64,000 nt of DNA from Myxococcota bacterium (GCA_029251165.1 JAQXDW010000028.1:30651-94650); one strand, 5' to 3'; positions 25,947-36,210 are shown, numbered from the stretch's first letter. Numbers and translations: made by a program. The notes: generated from the letters alone by a model not told the origin.

Positions 25947-28039
25947 TACCAACCCTCCACGGCAATCCCGATGGTCATACCGGACTCCTCACTGTCGATA
26001 ACTGCCGGGGCAGAAGCGAGGCGTACGGTCGGGAGCCGCTGCGCACGTGGGAGCCACTCCGAGCCATAGCGCTGCTCCATGCCAATGCCAACTGCAACGC
26101 CCGCAACACTGCCGATCAGGGCACCGGTGGTGATGGACTGGGGATCGGGGACAAACAGCGCGGTCCCGAGCGAGCCAATGACCGCGCCGCCGACACCGCC
26201 GAGCTGCGGCAGGACCGTGGCGCGGGGGCTAAGTCCGACGCGGTCGGTCTGTGAGATCGCCGCGGCAGCCATGAAGACGTTGCTGGTCCCGGTGATCACG
26301 AGGACGAGATCCTCTGCCTCTCCCTCCAGTCCAATCGCCACCGGAATGAGCCCGCCGTAGAACATGCCCCAGCCCGCTGCCGAGGCGACCAGGAGGGGCT
26401 CAGCGGGGGAGAGGTCGACGTACTGACTGGCGAGTCCCAGCCCTGACAGGCTCGCACCAGTGGCGGTCAGGATGAGACCGCCGCCGCGATCAAAGCCGGT
26501 CTTCTCAGAGAGCACATAGGAGAGCGCGCTGGCTTCCGCAGTGATCAGGGTGCTGCCGACCGCGACGAAGCTGGCGTCTCCCGTAGTGAACGCACCGTCG
26601 CCATACAGCACACCGCCCGCTGCCAGGCCGCCGAGGCCGCCGATGAGCGCGCCGGCTGCGACCTGATTGTCGTCGGGTGCGTCGAGCAGCAGCAAGGGGA
26701 CGCCGAGGCCGAGGAAGTTGCCTGCGACAAACCCATAGTCTGCCGCCAGGATCCGGTCGGCGGGGATCGGCACGGACTGGCTGACGGCGCTGGCCGCGAG
26801 CATGGAGACCGGGATGGCGGTCTGGATGATGCCATCGGGCTCATCGTTCTTCAGCACAAGCGGCGCGACCCCGCCGAGCCAGCCACCGACCACGCCGGCG
26901 CTGGAGATGAGGACGCGATCGTCTCGATCGAGGCTGAAGGCGTCTCGAAGGAACAGGGCGCTCGCGCCGCCGAGGCTCTGACCGACCATGCCAGCCCCGA
27001 CCTGCTGCTTGTCCGTGCCGGCTGCCCACCGCGCGGCACCGGAGAAGGCCATGTAGCCCAGCGACATCGCCCCGACCGTCTCGGTGATGTCTTCCACGGT
27101 GGGGTCAAGCCGACTCATCGCCGCCAGGCCGACCCCTGAGCCGAGCGCGCTGCCGAGGGTTGTGAGGTAGAGGGGCTGATCGACCTCGGTGAGGAAGACC
27201 GTCTGGGCACCGTAGATCATGCCGATGCCGGTCGCGGTGCTGTACTGAAGCGCCTGCTCGATGGTGAGGTTGTTCGAGCGCGCGTAGACCACGCCGACCC
27301 CGGTGCCGATCATCAGGCCGCCGAAGGCACCGATGCTCGGGCCCGCGTCGGTCTGCCCGAGCTGACCCACGGTGGCGAGCATCAGCGAGCCCGTCACCCC
27401 GCTGGTCAGCGCGAACACGCTCGCGCCCGCAATGCTATCGGGAGCCGCCTCCAGCTGAACGCCGCCCTGGGCCGCCAGGAACTCGGCGTGGTTCGCCGCC
27501 AGCTGCGCGGCAGCAGCAGACGTGATGACCTCAGGCTCGCTGCGGCTGCCGGCGAGGGCCATGAGGATCTCCGGCGTGCCCGGGACACGCACAGCATCGA
27601 GGGCGATCAGGGCGTCGAGACGGACCGCCTCGGGCTGGCGGGGCTCCAGGAGATCGACGACCATCTGGTGGATGCGCACATCTCCAGGGAACGATGAGGC
27701 TGCCGAGAGCAGCGCACGCTTGAGCACCACATGCTCGCGCCCTGCAGCCAGGACGAAGAAGGGCACCGCGCGGGGATCCTGAAGCTCAGCGAGCAGCCCA
27801 ACAGCAGCGAGCTTGTCGGCCTCTGCTGCGGTGGCATCGGTGAGGCTCGAGACGGCGGAGATCAAGTCATCGAGTCTCGCTGCTGCTGCCGCATGCCCAG
27901 CGCTCTCTTCGCGGGCAGCAGCCAGCTCCGCCTGAAGGCGGGCAAGCGCGGGCTCTGGAGCAGCGGCCTCGGCAGGAGGCTCCTGGGCGACAGCCACAGG
28001 AGCAGACAGGGCGAGTGCAGTCACAAAAACACTTCTCAT
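25946..28039 (-). CDS. Large exported protein: HEAT-like N-terminus, Gly-rich hydrophobic repeats
   Basis: A 697-residue protein with a cleavable signal peptide (VFVTALALSAPVAVAQ). A coiled-coil stretch (about 30-70) is followed by a HEAT-like helical region (about 75-185, including LLAELQDPRAVPFFVLAAG and DALIALDAVRVPGTPEIL). The last 500 residues are made of hydrophobic Gly/Ala-rich hairpins (GGLMIGTGVGVVYARS, GALIGGLGGLAAGGVLYG, GALIGSVAGVAVGIG) resembling repeated glycine-zipper pairs. I do not recognise the family. ATG 28039 is used because it starts directly at the signal peptide; a start at 28069 would add ten residues. It is the first gene of the operon with the barrel-like protein and the kinase. 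A membrane-associated assembly is the most I would infer. Confidence 0.7.
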   Translation of the reverse strand: MRSVFVTALALSAPVAVAQEPPAEAAAPEPALARLQAELAAAREESAGHAAAAARLDDLISAVSSLTDATAAEADKLAAVGLLAELQDPRAVPFFVLAAGREHVVLKRALLSAASSFPGDVRIHQMVVDLLEPRQPEAVRLDALIALDAVRVPGTPEILMALAGSRSEPEVITSAAAAQLAANHAEFLAAQGGVQLEAAPDSIAGASVFALTSGVTGSLMLATVGQLGQTDAGPSIGAFGGLMIGTGVGVVYARSNNLTIEQALQYSTATGIGMIYGAQTVFLTEVDQPLYLTTLGSALGSGVGLAAMSRLDPTVEDITETVGAMSLGYMAFSGAARWAAGTDKQQVGAGMVGQSLGGASALFLRDAFSLDRDDRVLISSAGVVGGWLGGVAPLVLKNDEPDGIIQTAIPVSMLAASAVSQSVPIPADRILAADYGFVAGNFLGLGVPLLLLDAPDDNQVAAGALIGGLGGLAAGGVLYGDGAFTTGDASFVAVGSTLITAEASALSYVLSEKTGFDRGGGLILTATGASLSGLGLASQYVDLSPAEPLLVASAAGWGMFYGGLIPVAIGLEGEAEDLVLVITGTSNVFMAAAAISQTDRVGLSPRATVLPQLGGVGGAVIGSLGTALFVPDPQSITTGALIGSVAGVAVGIGMEQRYGSEWLPRAQRLPTVRLASAPAVIDSEESGMTIGIAVEGW

Positions 28040-28116
28040 TGGAACCACCGCCCCCTTCTCAAGCGGCATCTGCGCGGAGGCTCCCCCTCAACAGTGCCAC
28101 AAGGTGTGTATCTCAA

Positions 28117-28145
28117 ATACAACATTTAACGTATCAAGACATCAA
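28117..28145 (-). promoter_or_regulatory. Putative sigma-70 promoter of the HEAT/barrel/kinase operon
   Basis: On the minus strand TTGATG (28145-28140) and TTGTAT (28122-28117) are separated by 17 nt, within a locally AT-rich stretch upstream of the start at 28039. Confidence 0.4.
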
Positions 28146-28332
28146 ACTCACATCCCATAAATTCGAGACCTCTGGGCACCAATTCAGGGAGCGTTCGCAG
28201 TCCCCTTCGGCACGGAGCCTCAGCCAGCTCTCGGGCCCCGGTGCCCCGTGCCGCATCGCACCAGAACCCGCTGTCGGCTCCAGACTGCGATCCTCAGCCC
28301 AGCGGACAGCCGACCGCGCTGGACGTTATTCG

Positions 28333-28367
28333 TGCTCGCAAGGGCTTCCAGCAGAGATCTGCGAGCA
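28333..28367 (+). promoter_or_regulatory. Leader hairpin before the coiled-coil membrane protein
   Basis: TGCTCGCA (28333-28340) and TGCGAGCA (28360-28367) pair over 8 bp with a 19-nt loop. The hairpin ends a few bases upstream of the GAGGAG ribosome binding site, so it could affect translation. Confidence 0.35.
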
Positions 28368-28386
28368 ACGCCCTGAGGAGAACCCC

Positions 28387-28857
28387 ATGTCCGAGATTTC
28401 CGCTGAGAGCACCACGGCACCCCAGCCACCCGTCGCGCTCGGGAAGGTAAAGTCGACGTACATGGCCGTCGGCCTCCTGCTCGGCCTGCTCAGCGGCGGC
28501 GCGGGTGCACTCTGGGTCTACATAGATGCCTCCAGCACGATCGCAGCGATGGAGCGCGCCGCTGCCATCGCGCATGAGCGAGACAGCGCGCTGCAGGCCC
28601 GCGCCGCGGTCGCTGCGGCAGAGACCGCGCTGGAGTCACAGGACGTCGACAGCGCACGCAAGCACCTCGACGTCGCCAGGCTCAAGCTGTCCGAGACCAG
28701 CAGCACCGGCAGCCACCTCGACGCCGGGGTTATGGCGACCATCAGCGAGCGCCTGGCGGCGGTGAGCCTCTCCGCTGCCAAGGAGATCGAGCGCGCCGAC
28801 ACGGTCCTCGATGAGATCGGTCTCGCGCTGGACCGAGAGCTGATCCGCTCGAACTGA
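28387..28857 (+). CDS. Single-span membrane protein with periplasmic coiled coil
   Basis: A 156-residue protein. A short cytoplasmic N-terminus is followed by one transmembrane helix with a Gly-rich core (YMAVGLLLGLLSGGAGALWVY, about 26-46). The remainder is Ala/Glu/Arg-rich and predicted helical (ERAAAIAHERDSALQARAAV and onward), probably a coiled coil. GAGGAG precedes the ATG. No family recognised. It converges on the PEGA/propeller lipoprotein gene with an 11-bp gap and is divergent from the HEAT/barrel/kinase operon. Confidence 0.7.
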   Translation: MSEISAESTTAPQPPVALGKVKSTYMAVGLLLGLLSGGAGALWVYIDASSTIAAMERAAAIAHERDSALQARAAVAAAETALESQDVDSARKHLDVARLKLSETSSTGSHLDAGVMATISERLAAVSLSAAKEIERADTVLDEIGLALDRELIRSN

Positions 28858-28868
28858 GCCGCGCGCCG

Positions 28869-30368
28869 CTACTTGCGAAGTTCTCTGCGGTAGACGTCTG
28901 CGCGCCCTCCGCCGCCGGACAGCAGCACCTCCAGCGGCGGGATCGCATAGACGCTGATGCGGTCGTCGAGCATGTCGGAGTAGGCCAGGAAGCCACCATC
29001 GTCAGAGACGTCCAGCGCGGTCGGCTGGTTTCCCGCGACGATCGCATCGAGCAGCTCACCGGTCAGGGCGTCAAACACCAGCACCGAGCCCCACCTCGGC
29101 CCCGGCTTGTAGTAGGACTCCCGGTTGTTCGCCCCCCGACAGGACACGAACAGCAGCCGCCCATCAGGGGTGAGGTCGATGGTGTTGGGGTTGGCGTCGG
29201 TGCGGGCAAGGGTGGTGGCCTGCCAGGTCTTCATGTCGAGCAGCCAGATGATGCCCTTGCGCATGTCGGAGATGTACATGCGCTCTCGCTCCGCATCGGC
29301 GACCACGTGCCGCAGCACCGCGCCGCCGGAGAACAGCGGCTCCTGACGGCCAGTCTCGATGTTGATCCGGACCAGCTCTCCGCTGCCAAAAGAGACGACG
29401 TACAGCCACTCTCCAGACGGATCCATCCACAGCCCGCGGGGGGTGTCGACGGTGTCCATCTCTCGGAGGACCTCCCCGGTGGTCAGATCCAGCTCGGTGA
29501 TGTCGCTGCTGACCCAGTTGGAGACGTACAGCCGATCCCCTGCCGGGTTGAGGGCCATGATCTTGCTCCAGGTGGCCTTCGTGCGGAGCTGTCGCAGCAG
29601 CTGACCGGAGCCCCGATCGATCTCATAGACGCTGGCGGTCTCCATCTGGCTGGCGAAGACCCGCTCGCCGTCGTGGGAGTAGATGATCTCGACCGCGCCG
29701 TGCTTGCCGAGGGTGAGGCGGTGGAGGCGCTCACCGGTTGCAGCATCGTAGCCATCAACCGAGGGAGGACCGCCGAGAAAGGAGGCCCAGATCTGGCTGC
29801 CGTCGGGCGAGAAGCGCAGACCCTTGGGGTGGTGTCCGCTGCGGAACTCCAGGACTTTCTGGAGCAGCTGCCCCTCTCGGTCCATCCAGTACGCCGCAGC
29901 GTGATCGGCGTCGATGAACGCCTCGACGGTGCGGGTCTGGAGGCGCTCACCAGACAGGGTGAGGCGCGTCGGGCCGGCGAGCACCTCGCCGGCGTAGTCA
30001 CCGGTTCCCGAGATGGTCTGCCCGTCTGCGCTCTGGAGGCTCCAGGCGGTGCGCGGAGGCTGCACGGTGAAGGAGAGGGCCTGCGGCTGCGGCTCCAGCG
30101 TGAACGACAGCGCGGTCGGCTCCGCACCCGGCTCCAGCGGCGGCAGGCTGACCACGGAGGACTGCATCGCGAAGCCCCGGCGGGCGATGCTGAGGGGGTA
30201 GTCGCCCGGCGACAGGATCAGGGTTTCGCCGCTGAGGCGCTGACCGCCGAGGACCACCGCAGCATCCGCAGGGGTCACGGAGACGGTCAGGCGCGCCTCT
30301 GGCGGCGGCGACGGAGGCGCCAGTGGAGCGGAAGGAGCAGGGGTGCAGCTCAAGAGGAATGGCAGCAT
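28869..30368 (-). CDS. PEGA-domain beta-propeller lipoprotein
   Basis: A 499-residue lipoprotein. The signal peptide ends in the lipobox LLSC with Cys8, so the processed protein is lipid-anchored. A Pro-rich spacer leads to a PEGA-like domain (about 28-70: LTVSVTPADAAVVLGGQ...LSPGDYPLSIARRGF). A seven-bladed YVTN-type propeller follows (about 165-485), with blade signatures such as PKGLRFSPDGSQIWASF, PAGDRLYVSNWVSSDITELD and LTPDGRLLFVSCRG. Such proteins bind partners or polysaccharide at the envelope; no enzymatic residues are evident. It is monocistronic. The region upstream (30369-30901) is long and non-coding. Confidence 0.85.
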   Translation of the reverse strand: MLPFLLSCTPAPSAPLAPPSPPPEARLTVSVTPADAAVVLGGQRLSGETLILSPGDYPLSIARRGFAMQSSVVSLPPLEPGAEPTALSFTLEPQPQALSFTVQPPRTAWSLQSADGQTISGTGDYAGEVLAGPTRLTLSGERLQTRTVEAFIDADHAAAYWMDREGQLLQKVLEFRSGHHPKGLRFSPDGSQIWASFLGGPPSVDGYDAATGERLHRLTLGKHGAVEIIYSHDGERVFASQMETASVYEIDRGSGQLLRQLRTKATWSKIMALNPAGDRLYVSNWVSSDITELDLTTGEVLREMDTVDTPRGLWMDPSGEWLYVVSFGSGELVRINIETGRQEPLFSGGAVLRHVVADAERERMYISDMRKGIIWLLDMKTWQATTLARTDANPNTIDLTPDGRLLFVSCRGANNRESYYKPGPRWGSVLVFDALTGELLDAIVAGNQPTALDVSDDGGFLAYSDMLDDRISVYAIPPLEVLLSGGGGRADVYRRELRK

Positions 30369-30901
30369 CTACAGGACTTATTTTTTTCTGGCGCTCTGGT
30401 CGACCTTCCCTGCCACGAACCCGCTCCGATACGATCGCCCCAGTGTCCGATGCCCGCCTCCGCTGGCTACACGATGGTCTCCGCCCCGACGACATCGCAG
30501 GACTCCCGATCGGCACCCCCTCGCGGGCTGAAGGCCGAGGGGCCCCCCGCAGTCCCCCTCGCCGGCCAGCCCGTTCCCTGACGACATGCGCTGGCGCGGC
30601 TGCGTCCGCCCGAGCTTGTCGGCGGTGAGGCGCGGTGTGCAGCGGTCAGCATGCAGTAGATGGTCGGTCGGAGCCTTCAGCGTCTGCTCTCGACCAGCGC
30701 TGAGTCGGCCGCGCTGGGGGGCTGCTGGATTCGCAGGATGCCCATGACGGTGCCAGCGCTGGGCGAGCTGGAGTGCTGGCCACACGCAGGCGTCGGCTCG
30801 ACGCTCGGAGAGCGTCCCGCCGGCGCTGTTCAGCGAGACGGTGTGGACCATCGACACGCTCCACCAGCAGCATGCAGTGCGGTCGCGTTAAATCGTCCCC
30901 C
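30369..30901. other. Long GC-rich non-coding region upstream of mnmG
   Basis: 533 bp without a credible gene. The minus-strand frame across it gives a low-complexity, Arg-rich translation and is rejected. It contains the extended hairpin at 30525-30572 and a smaller one (GACGCT/AGCGTC) near 30809. It separates the divergent lipoprotein and mnmG genes. No tRNA, tmRNA or RNase P signature was recognised. Confidence 0.5.
30525..30572. other. Extended hairpin in the mnmG upstream region
   Basis: Nested pairing: GGGCT (30525-30529) with AGCCC (30568-30572), GGCC (30533-30536) with GGCC (30564-30567), and GAGGGG (30537-30542) with CCCCTC (30555-30560). No T-run follows on either strand. It could be RNA structure or simply GC-rich chance pairing. 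Confidence 0.4.
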
Positions 30902-32737
<1,836 letters not shown>

Positions 32738-33355
32738 CACACGAGAGGGGAAAAAAGAAGGCGAGCACCATGGTGCTCGCCTGGAGTGGCCGTGCGATGG
32801 AGCTGGGCTCTCAGCCGTTGCGAGAGGCGTCCAGGTCTCCAAGACTGCAAAGCCCGGGGTATGGTTACTGTCGAGAGTGCTTTGACCGACCCTTATTCCG
32901 TATAAACGGTAGTGGCCCACAGTGGTCATTTATGACGAGTAGTCACTTGACGTGTGCGACCCTTGTTGGGGGGTCCGAGTCGGCGGTTTAAGACTCTGAC
33001 AGGTGTCTCAATCGGGGTGGATCATCTTCCATCTCAGGAAGACCTCCTTGACTGAAGTTAGAAGCTTTGGAAGCACTAAACGGTCATTTTAACATCTATC
33101 ATCGATAGCGTCGGTTACCGTCGAGAGACTCTGCGCGCAGATGTTTCCATTAACAAGGCAGTTGAGTATGTAAAGAACAGCGACGCTTAAAGTAGCTGTG
33201 TCCCTTCAAAATGCTTCGGCGGGTCGTCTTCCATTTGGAAGCCTCCTTTTGGCTGCATTGTCTACAATTGTTGTAGCACAACTGTTGATTTCAAAACCAC
33301 TTTTTTTTGATTTTTTCGTCCCGCCTTTCAACATAGACGATAAGCCCACCCGCCG
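32738..33355. other. Low-GC non-coding region, possible minus-strand RNA gene
   Basis: 618 bp with a clear drop in GC against the rest of the window, including T-rich runs near 33300. No ORF with protein-like composition was found. It carries a near-repeat, GGTTACTGTCGAGAG (from about 32868) and GGTTACCGTCGAGAG (from about 33112). At its left end is an intrinsic terminator oriented for minus-strand transcription. No gene on that strand accounts for this terminator, so a small RNA is possible. Sequence motifs for 6S, SRP or tmRNA were not recognised. Confidence 0.4.
32750..32781 (-). terminator. Intrinsic terminator, minus-strand orientation
   Basis: A perfect 10-bp stem (GGCGAGCACC at 32760-32769, GGTGCTCGCC at 32772-32781) is followed, on the minus strand, by TTCTTTTTT. 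On the plus strand the A-tract precedes the stem and no T-run follows. It would therefore end leftward transcripts better than it would end mnmG, whose stop is 12 nt away. Confidence 0.75.
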
Positions 33356-34357
33356 ATGGTACCGGGCCCCTCTGAACAAACCGCGCTGCAAGTGCGCTTT
33401 CCGAATGTCGTGATTCCGCGGGTGCCGCTGGGCTGCTGGCCGGGGCCGATCTCCCTGCTCACCGGAGCGGTTTTCGTCCTCGACGAGGGTGCGTGCAGTC
33501 CGGAGTATGGGGGGAACAAGGTACGAAAGTTGGAGCACATCCTCGCCAGCACGGTCGGTGCTGACGTCGTCACCATGGGGGCCGCAGGCTCGCACCATGT
33601 CCTCGCCACCGCCATCCACAGCGCCCGGCAGGGGCTGGCGACCCACGCCCTGCTCGTCTCCCAGCCCGACACCGCCCACGTCCGGGCCACCCTGCGCCGA
33701 AGCGTGGCTCGCTGCGCCTCGCTCACCCCCGTTACCCCCGCCGCCCTGCTGCCCGAGCTGCACGCCCTGTCTCGTCGACTGCACCGGAAGACCGGAGTGC
33801 GTCCGCTGATCGTGCCGGTCGGAGGCTCCAGCCTGGCGGGCATCCTCGGCTGGATCTCCGGCGGCCTGGAGATCGCCGCAGCGATCCGCGCGGGACGCCT
33901 CCCTGCAGACATCCGTGTCTTCGCGCCCCTCGGAAGCGGCGGGACGGTCGCTGGTGTGCTCGCGGGGCTGCGGCTGGCGGGGCTGCGCACGCCCGTGGTC
34001 GGGGTTCGGGTCGTTGACCGTCCCCTCGGACACTCCTGGCAGGTTCGAGCGCTGGCCCACGGGGCCCTCCAGCACCTCCGGCTCGCTGGTGCGCGGCTCC
34101 CCAGCATGCGCCTGAGCGGGCTGACGGTCGCGGAGGGCTGGCGTGAGGGCGGCTATGGCGTGGTCACCCCACGGCTTGAGGCGGTCGTCGCCCGGGCCGC
34201 AGACCTCGACATCCCGGTCGAGACGACCTACACCGCCCGCTGCCTCGGCGCTGCCCTCGCCGCGCGCGGCCCTGTCCTGCTCATCCAGACCGCCAGCACC
34301 ATCGACCTTCCCCCCGGTCCGCCCATCCCTCCCGAACTCAGACGGCTCCTGACATGA
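33356..34357 (+). CDS. PLP-dependent D-cysteine desulfhydrase / ACC deaminase family enzyme
   Basis: A 333-residue fold-type II PLP enzyme. The Schiff-base Lys is in YGGNKVRKLE (the GGNK motif of D-cysteine desulfhydrase and ACC deaminase). The phosphate-binding loop is GSGGTVAG, and substrate-loop residues GAAGSHH follow the lysine. The second residue group SHHVLATA matches desulfhydrase (SNHVRQTA) better than ACC deaminase. The reaction is probably deamination/desulfhydration of a D-amino acid. ATG 33356 has no clear ribosome binding site, and an in-frame GTG at 33392 (start VRFPNVVIPRVPL) would match the usual N-terminus of the family as well. It overlaps rsmG by 4 nt (ATGA). Confidence 0.82.
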   Translation: MVPGPSEQTALQVRFPNVVIPRVPLGCWPGPISLLTGAVFVLDEGACSPEYGGNKVRKLEHILASTVGADVVTMGAAGSHHVLATAIHSARQGLATHALLVSQPDTAHVRATLRRSVARCASLTPVTPAALLPELHALSRRLHRKTGVRPLIVPVGGSSLAGILGWISGGLEIAAAIRAGRLPADIRVFAPLGSGGTVAGVLAGLRLAGLRTPVVGVRVVDRPLGHSWQVRALAHGALQHLRLAGARLPSMRLSGLTVAEGWREGGYGVVTPRLEAVVARAADLDIPVETTYTARCLGAALAARGPVLLIQTASTIDLPPGPPIPPELRRLLT

Positions 34358-34890
34358 ACCTCCTCCCAGCAGAAGATGCCCACCTCCAGCTCCTCACCCG
34401 CTGGCGAGGCGCGATGGACCTCGTCGGTCCCGGTCCGCTTGATCCCCACTTCATCGATGCTGTCGAGGCCGTCGAGGGCCTCACCGTCTCCGGTCGCTGG
34501 GCGGACCTCGGCAGCGGCGCGGGCTTCCCAGGCATCAGCCTCGCCGCGCGACACCCCGACGCGGAGGTCCTGCTCGTCGAGAGCCGGCAGAAGCGCGCGG
34601 TGTTCCTCAACCAGGTCCTCGCAGCCGCGGAGCTGAAGAATGCTGCCGTCCTGCGGCAGCGGGTCGAGACGCTGGAGGTCGGACTCGACGGCGTGATCAG
34701 CCGGGCCTTCAAGCCGCCGCTGTCCTACCTTGAGGATGCTGAGCGCCTGCTGCGTCCGGGCGGTCAGGCAGTGGTGATGCTCGGAGACGGGGTCACTGTG
34801 GCGCTGCCGGCAGCGTGGGAGGCTGTGGAGCGGCATCGGTATCGGGTTCCGGACGGCTGGCGGGTGCGGCTGGTGGTGCGCCTCCGCTGA
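34354..34890 (+). CDS. rsmG: 16S rRNA (guanine527-N7)-methyltransferase RsmG (GidB)
   Basis: A 178-residue SAM-dependent methyltransferase, somewhat shorter than the typical 200-215 residues. It has the RsmG signature ADLGSGAGFPGISLA, then VLLVESRQKRAVFLNQV and the SRAF motif (GVISRAFKPPLSYL). It methylates N7 of G527 in 16S rRNA; loss of it is known to cause low-level streptomycin resistance. ATG overlaps the upstream stop. Its last 98 bp overlap, tail to tail, the 3' end of the TPR protein gene on the other strand. Confidence 0.93.
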   Translation: MNLLPAEDAHLQLLTRWRGAMDLVGPGPLDPHFIDAVEAVEGLTVSGRWADLGSGAGFPGISLAARHPDAEVLLVESRQKRAVFLNQVLAAAELKNAAVLRQRVETLEVGLDGVISRAFKPPLSYLEDAERLLRPGGQAVVMLGDGVTVALPAAWEAVERHRYRVPDGWRVRLVVRLR

Positions 34891-36151
34891 GGCAGGCGCT
34901 CCGCATCGTCTCCGCCTCGTCCACCCGCTCGACCAGCGCATTCCGCAGCAGCGCGGTCCGCTCCGCCAGCTGAGTGTGCACGCGCGCGGTGACCGTGGCG
35001 TGATCGGACGCAAGCATCGCGATGATGCCCTCCCCCACCGAGTCCACCCAGTCCGGAGACTGCGACGCGGCAAGCGCCTGCTCCTGCGCGATCCGATCCA
35101 TCCGGTAGATGGTTCCGACGAGCGACTGGTCGCGAAGGAGACGAGAGAAGAACGACGCCGGCAGGGCTGGTGCGCTGGTGGTGGCATCGCCAAACCACCC
35201 ATCCCACAGCTCCGCGCCGCTCATGGACGGAGTGCGAGCCAGCTCATCGAGGACAGGACGGTGGGCATCGAGGACGTCGGTGAGGATCGGCAGCGCCGCT
35301 GGGCAGCCGCCAGACTGTAGGGCCGCGCTGGCCGCGAGCACCTCCCCTTCCGGCAGGTACGCCGCCGTCGATGCTTGGAGGCCACGGCGCATCGCTGCGG
35401 CGGTGTCCCCCAGCATGAGCGCCGCCCAGCCGCTCTCCAGGTCCGCGACCGACCGCCAGGGGGTGTCGTCTGCGACCTGCGCATACAGCACGACCGCATC
35501 CTCATAGCGGCCCGCAGCGTAGTACAGCCGGGCGAGGTCGAGCTGCGCGAGGGCCTGGACCGCCTCAGCGTCCGTCTTCTGAAGCCGGGTACCGACCGGC
35601 GCGGTTCGGATCAGGTCGACCAGGACATCCCGGGCTGCGGTGGGCTCGCCGGACGTCGCCTGCACGACCGACAGCCGCAGCCGAGCAGAGAAGTACCGCG
35701 GGGTGCCGTACGAGACGGCCTGGTACGACACGGCAGCCTCCGCGAGCGCGCCCTGGTTGTGGTGATGGACCCCCTGGAGGTAGTGCAGGGTGCTGGCGAC
35801 CGGAGCGGGAAAGCGCTCTGGACGCAGCGCGGCGGCCATCGCCACGAGATCGGCGTCGTCTCCGATGACGGCCGACAGCGCCACCAGGGCGATCAGTGCC
35901 TCATCTCGCCACCGGCTCTCGCCAGCCTCGACCACTGCGCGATAGTACCGCTGCGCGGTGTGGTAGAGCCCGATGCGCTGGAAGCTCTGCGCCATCCAGT
36001 AGCGGAGCTGAAGCTCCTGAGCAGCGTCGGCGTCCGCCATCATGTCGTACAGCAGCATCGAGGTCGCCCGAGGCTTTCGCCGGACCAGCCGTGCGTTCTG
36101 CTCCTCGATGTCCTCCGCCTGGGCCGCTGCGAGCAGCGCGATGATGAGCAT
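34793..36151 (-). CDS. Exported TPR-repeat protein
   Basis: A 452-residue protein with a short hydrophobic N-terminus (MLIIALLAAAQA) that looks like a signal peptide. Helical TPR-like repeats run from about 45 to 300 (for example YWMAQSFQRIGLYHTAQRYY, LDLARLYYAAGRYEDAVVLY). The C-terminal domain is unassigned, and the Pro/Ala-rich tail is encoded antisense to rsmG. ATG 36151 has GGGGGGACAAG just upstream. No family beyond TPR is recognised; a scaffold role in the periplasm is likely. It is divergent from the beta-lactamase-fold lipoprotein gene by 99 bp. Confidence 0.75.
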   Translation of the reverse strand: MLIIALLAAAQAEDIEEQNARLVRRKPRATSMLLYDMMADADAAQELQLRYWMAQSFQRIGLYHTAQRYYRAVVEAGESRWRDEALIALVALSAVIGDDADLVAMAAALRPERFPAPVASTLHYLQGVHHHNQGALAEAAVSYQAVSYGTPRYFSARLRLSVVQATSGEPTAARDVLVDLIRTAPVGTRLQKTDAEAVQALAQLDLARLYYAAGRYEDAVVLYAQVADDTPWRSVADLESGWAALMLGDTAAAMRRGLQASTAAYLPEGEVLAASAALQSGGCPAALPILTDVLDAHRPVLDELARTPSMSGAELWDGWFGDATTSAPALPASFFSRLLRDQSLVGTIYRMDRIAQEQALAASQSPDWVDSVGEGIIAMLASDHATVTARVHTQLAERTALLRNALVERVDEAETMRSACLSGGAPPAAPASRPEPDTDAAPQPPTLPAAPQ

Positions 36152-36210
36152 CTTGTCCCCCCGGGAGAGGTGTACCGCACTGGTGAGTCAGCGGTACCCA
36201 CAGTCAATAA

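Larger units (their letters stand above)
28040..28386. other. Divergent intergenic region
   Basis: 347 bp between divergent starts. The part at about 28095-28180 is clearly AT-richer than its surroundings and holds the promoter noted above. The right part is GC-rich leader for the coiled-coil gene and contains a hairpin at 28333-28367. No gene seen. Confidence 0.5.

Noticed and set aside
30715..30740. Segment resembling the start of tmRNA (GGGGGGCTGCTGGATTCG)
   Set aside because: No matching 3' tRNA-like end with a T-loop and CCA is found downstream, and no tag-peptide frame is seen.
30378..30857. 159-residue minus-strand frame in the mnmG upstream gap
   Set aside because: Composition is Arg/Gly/His-rich, with no hydrophobic core pattern or ribosome binding site.
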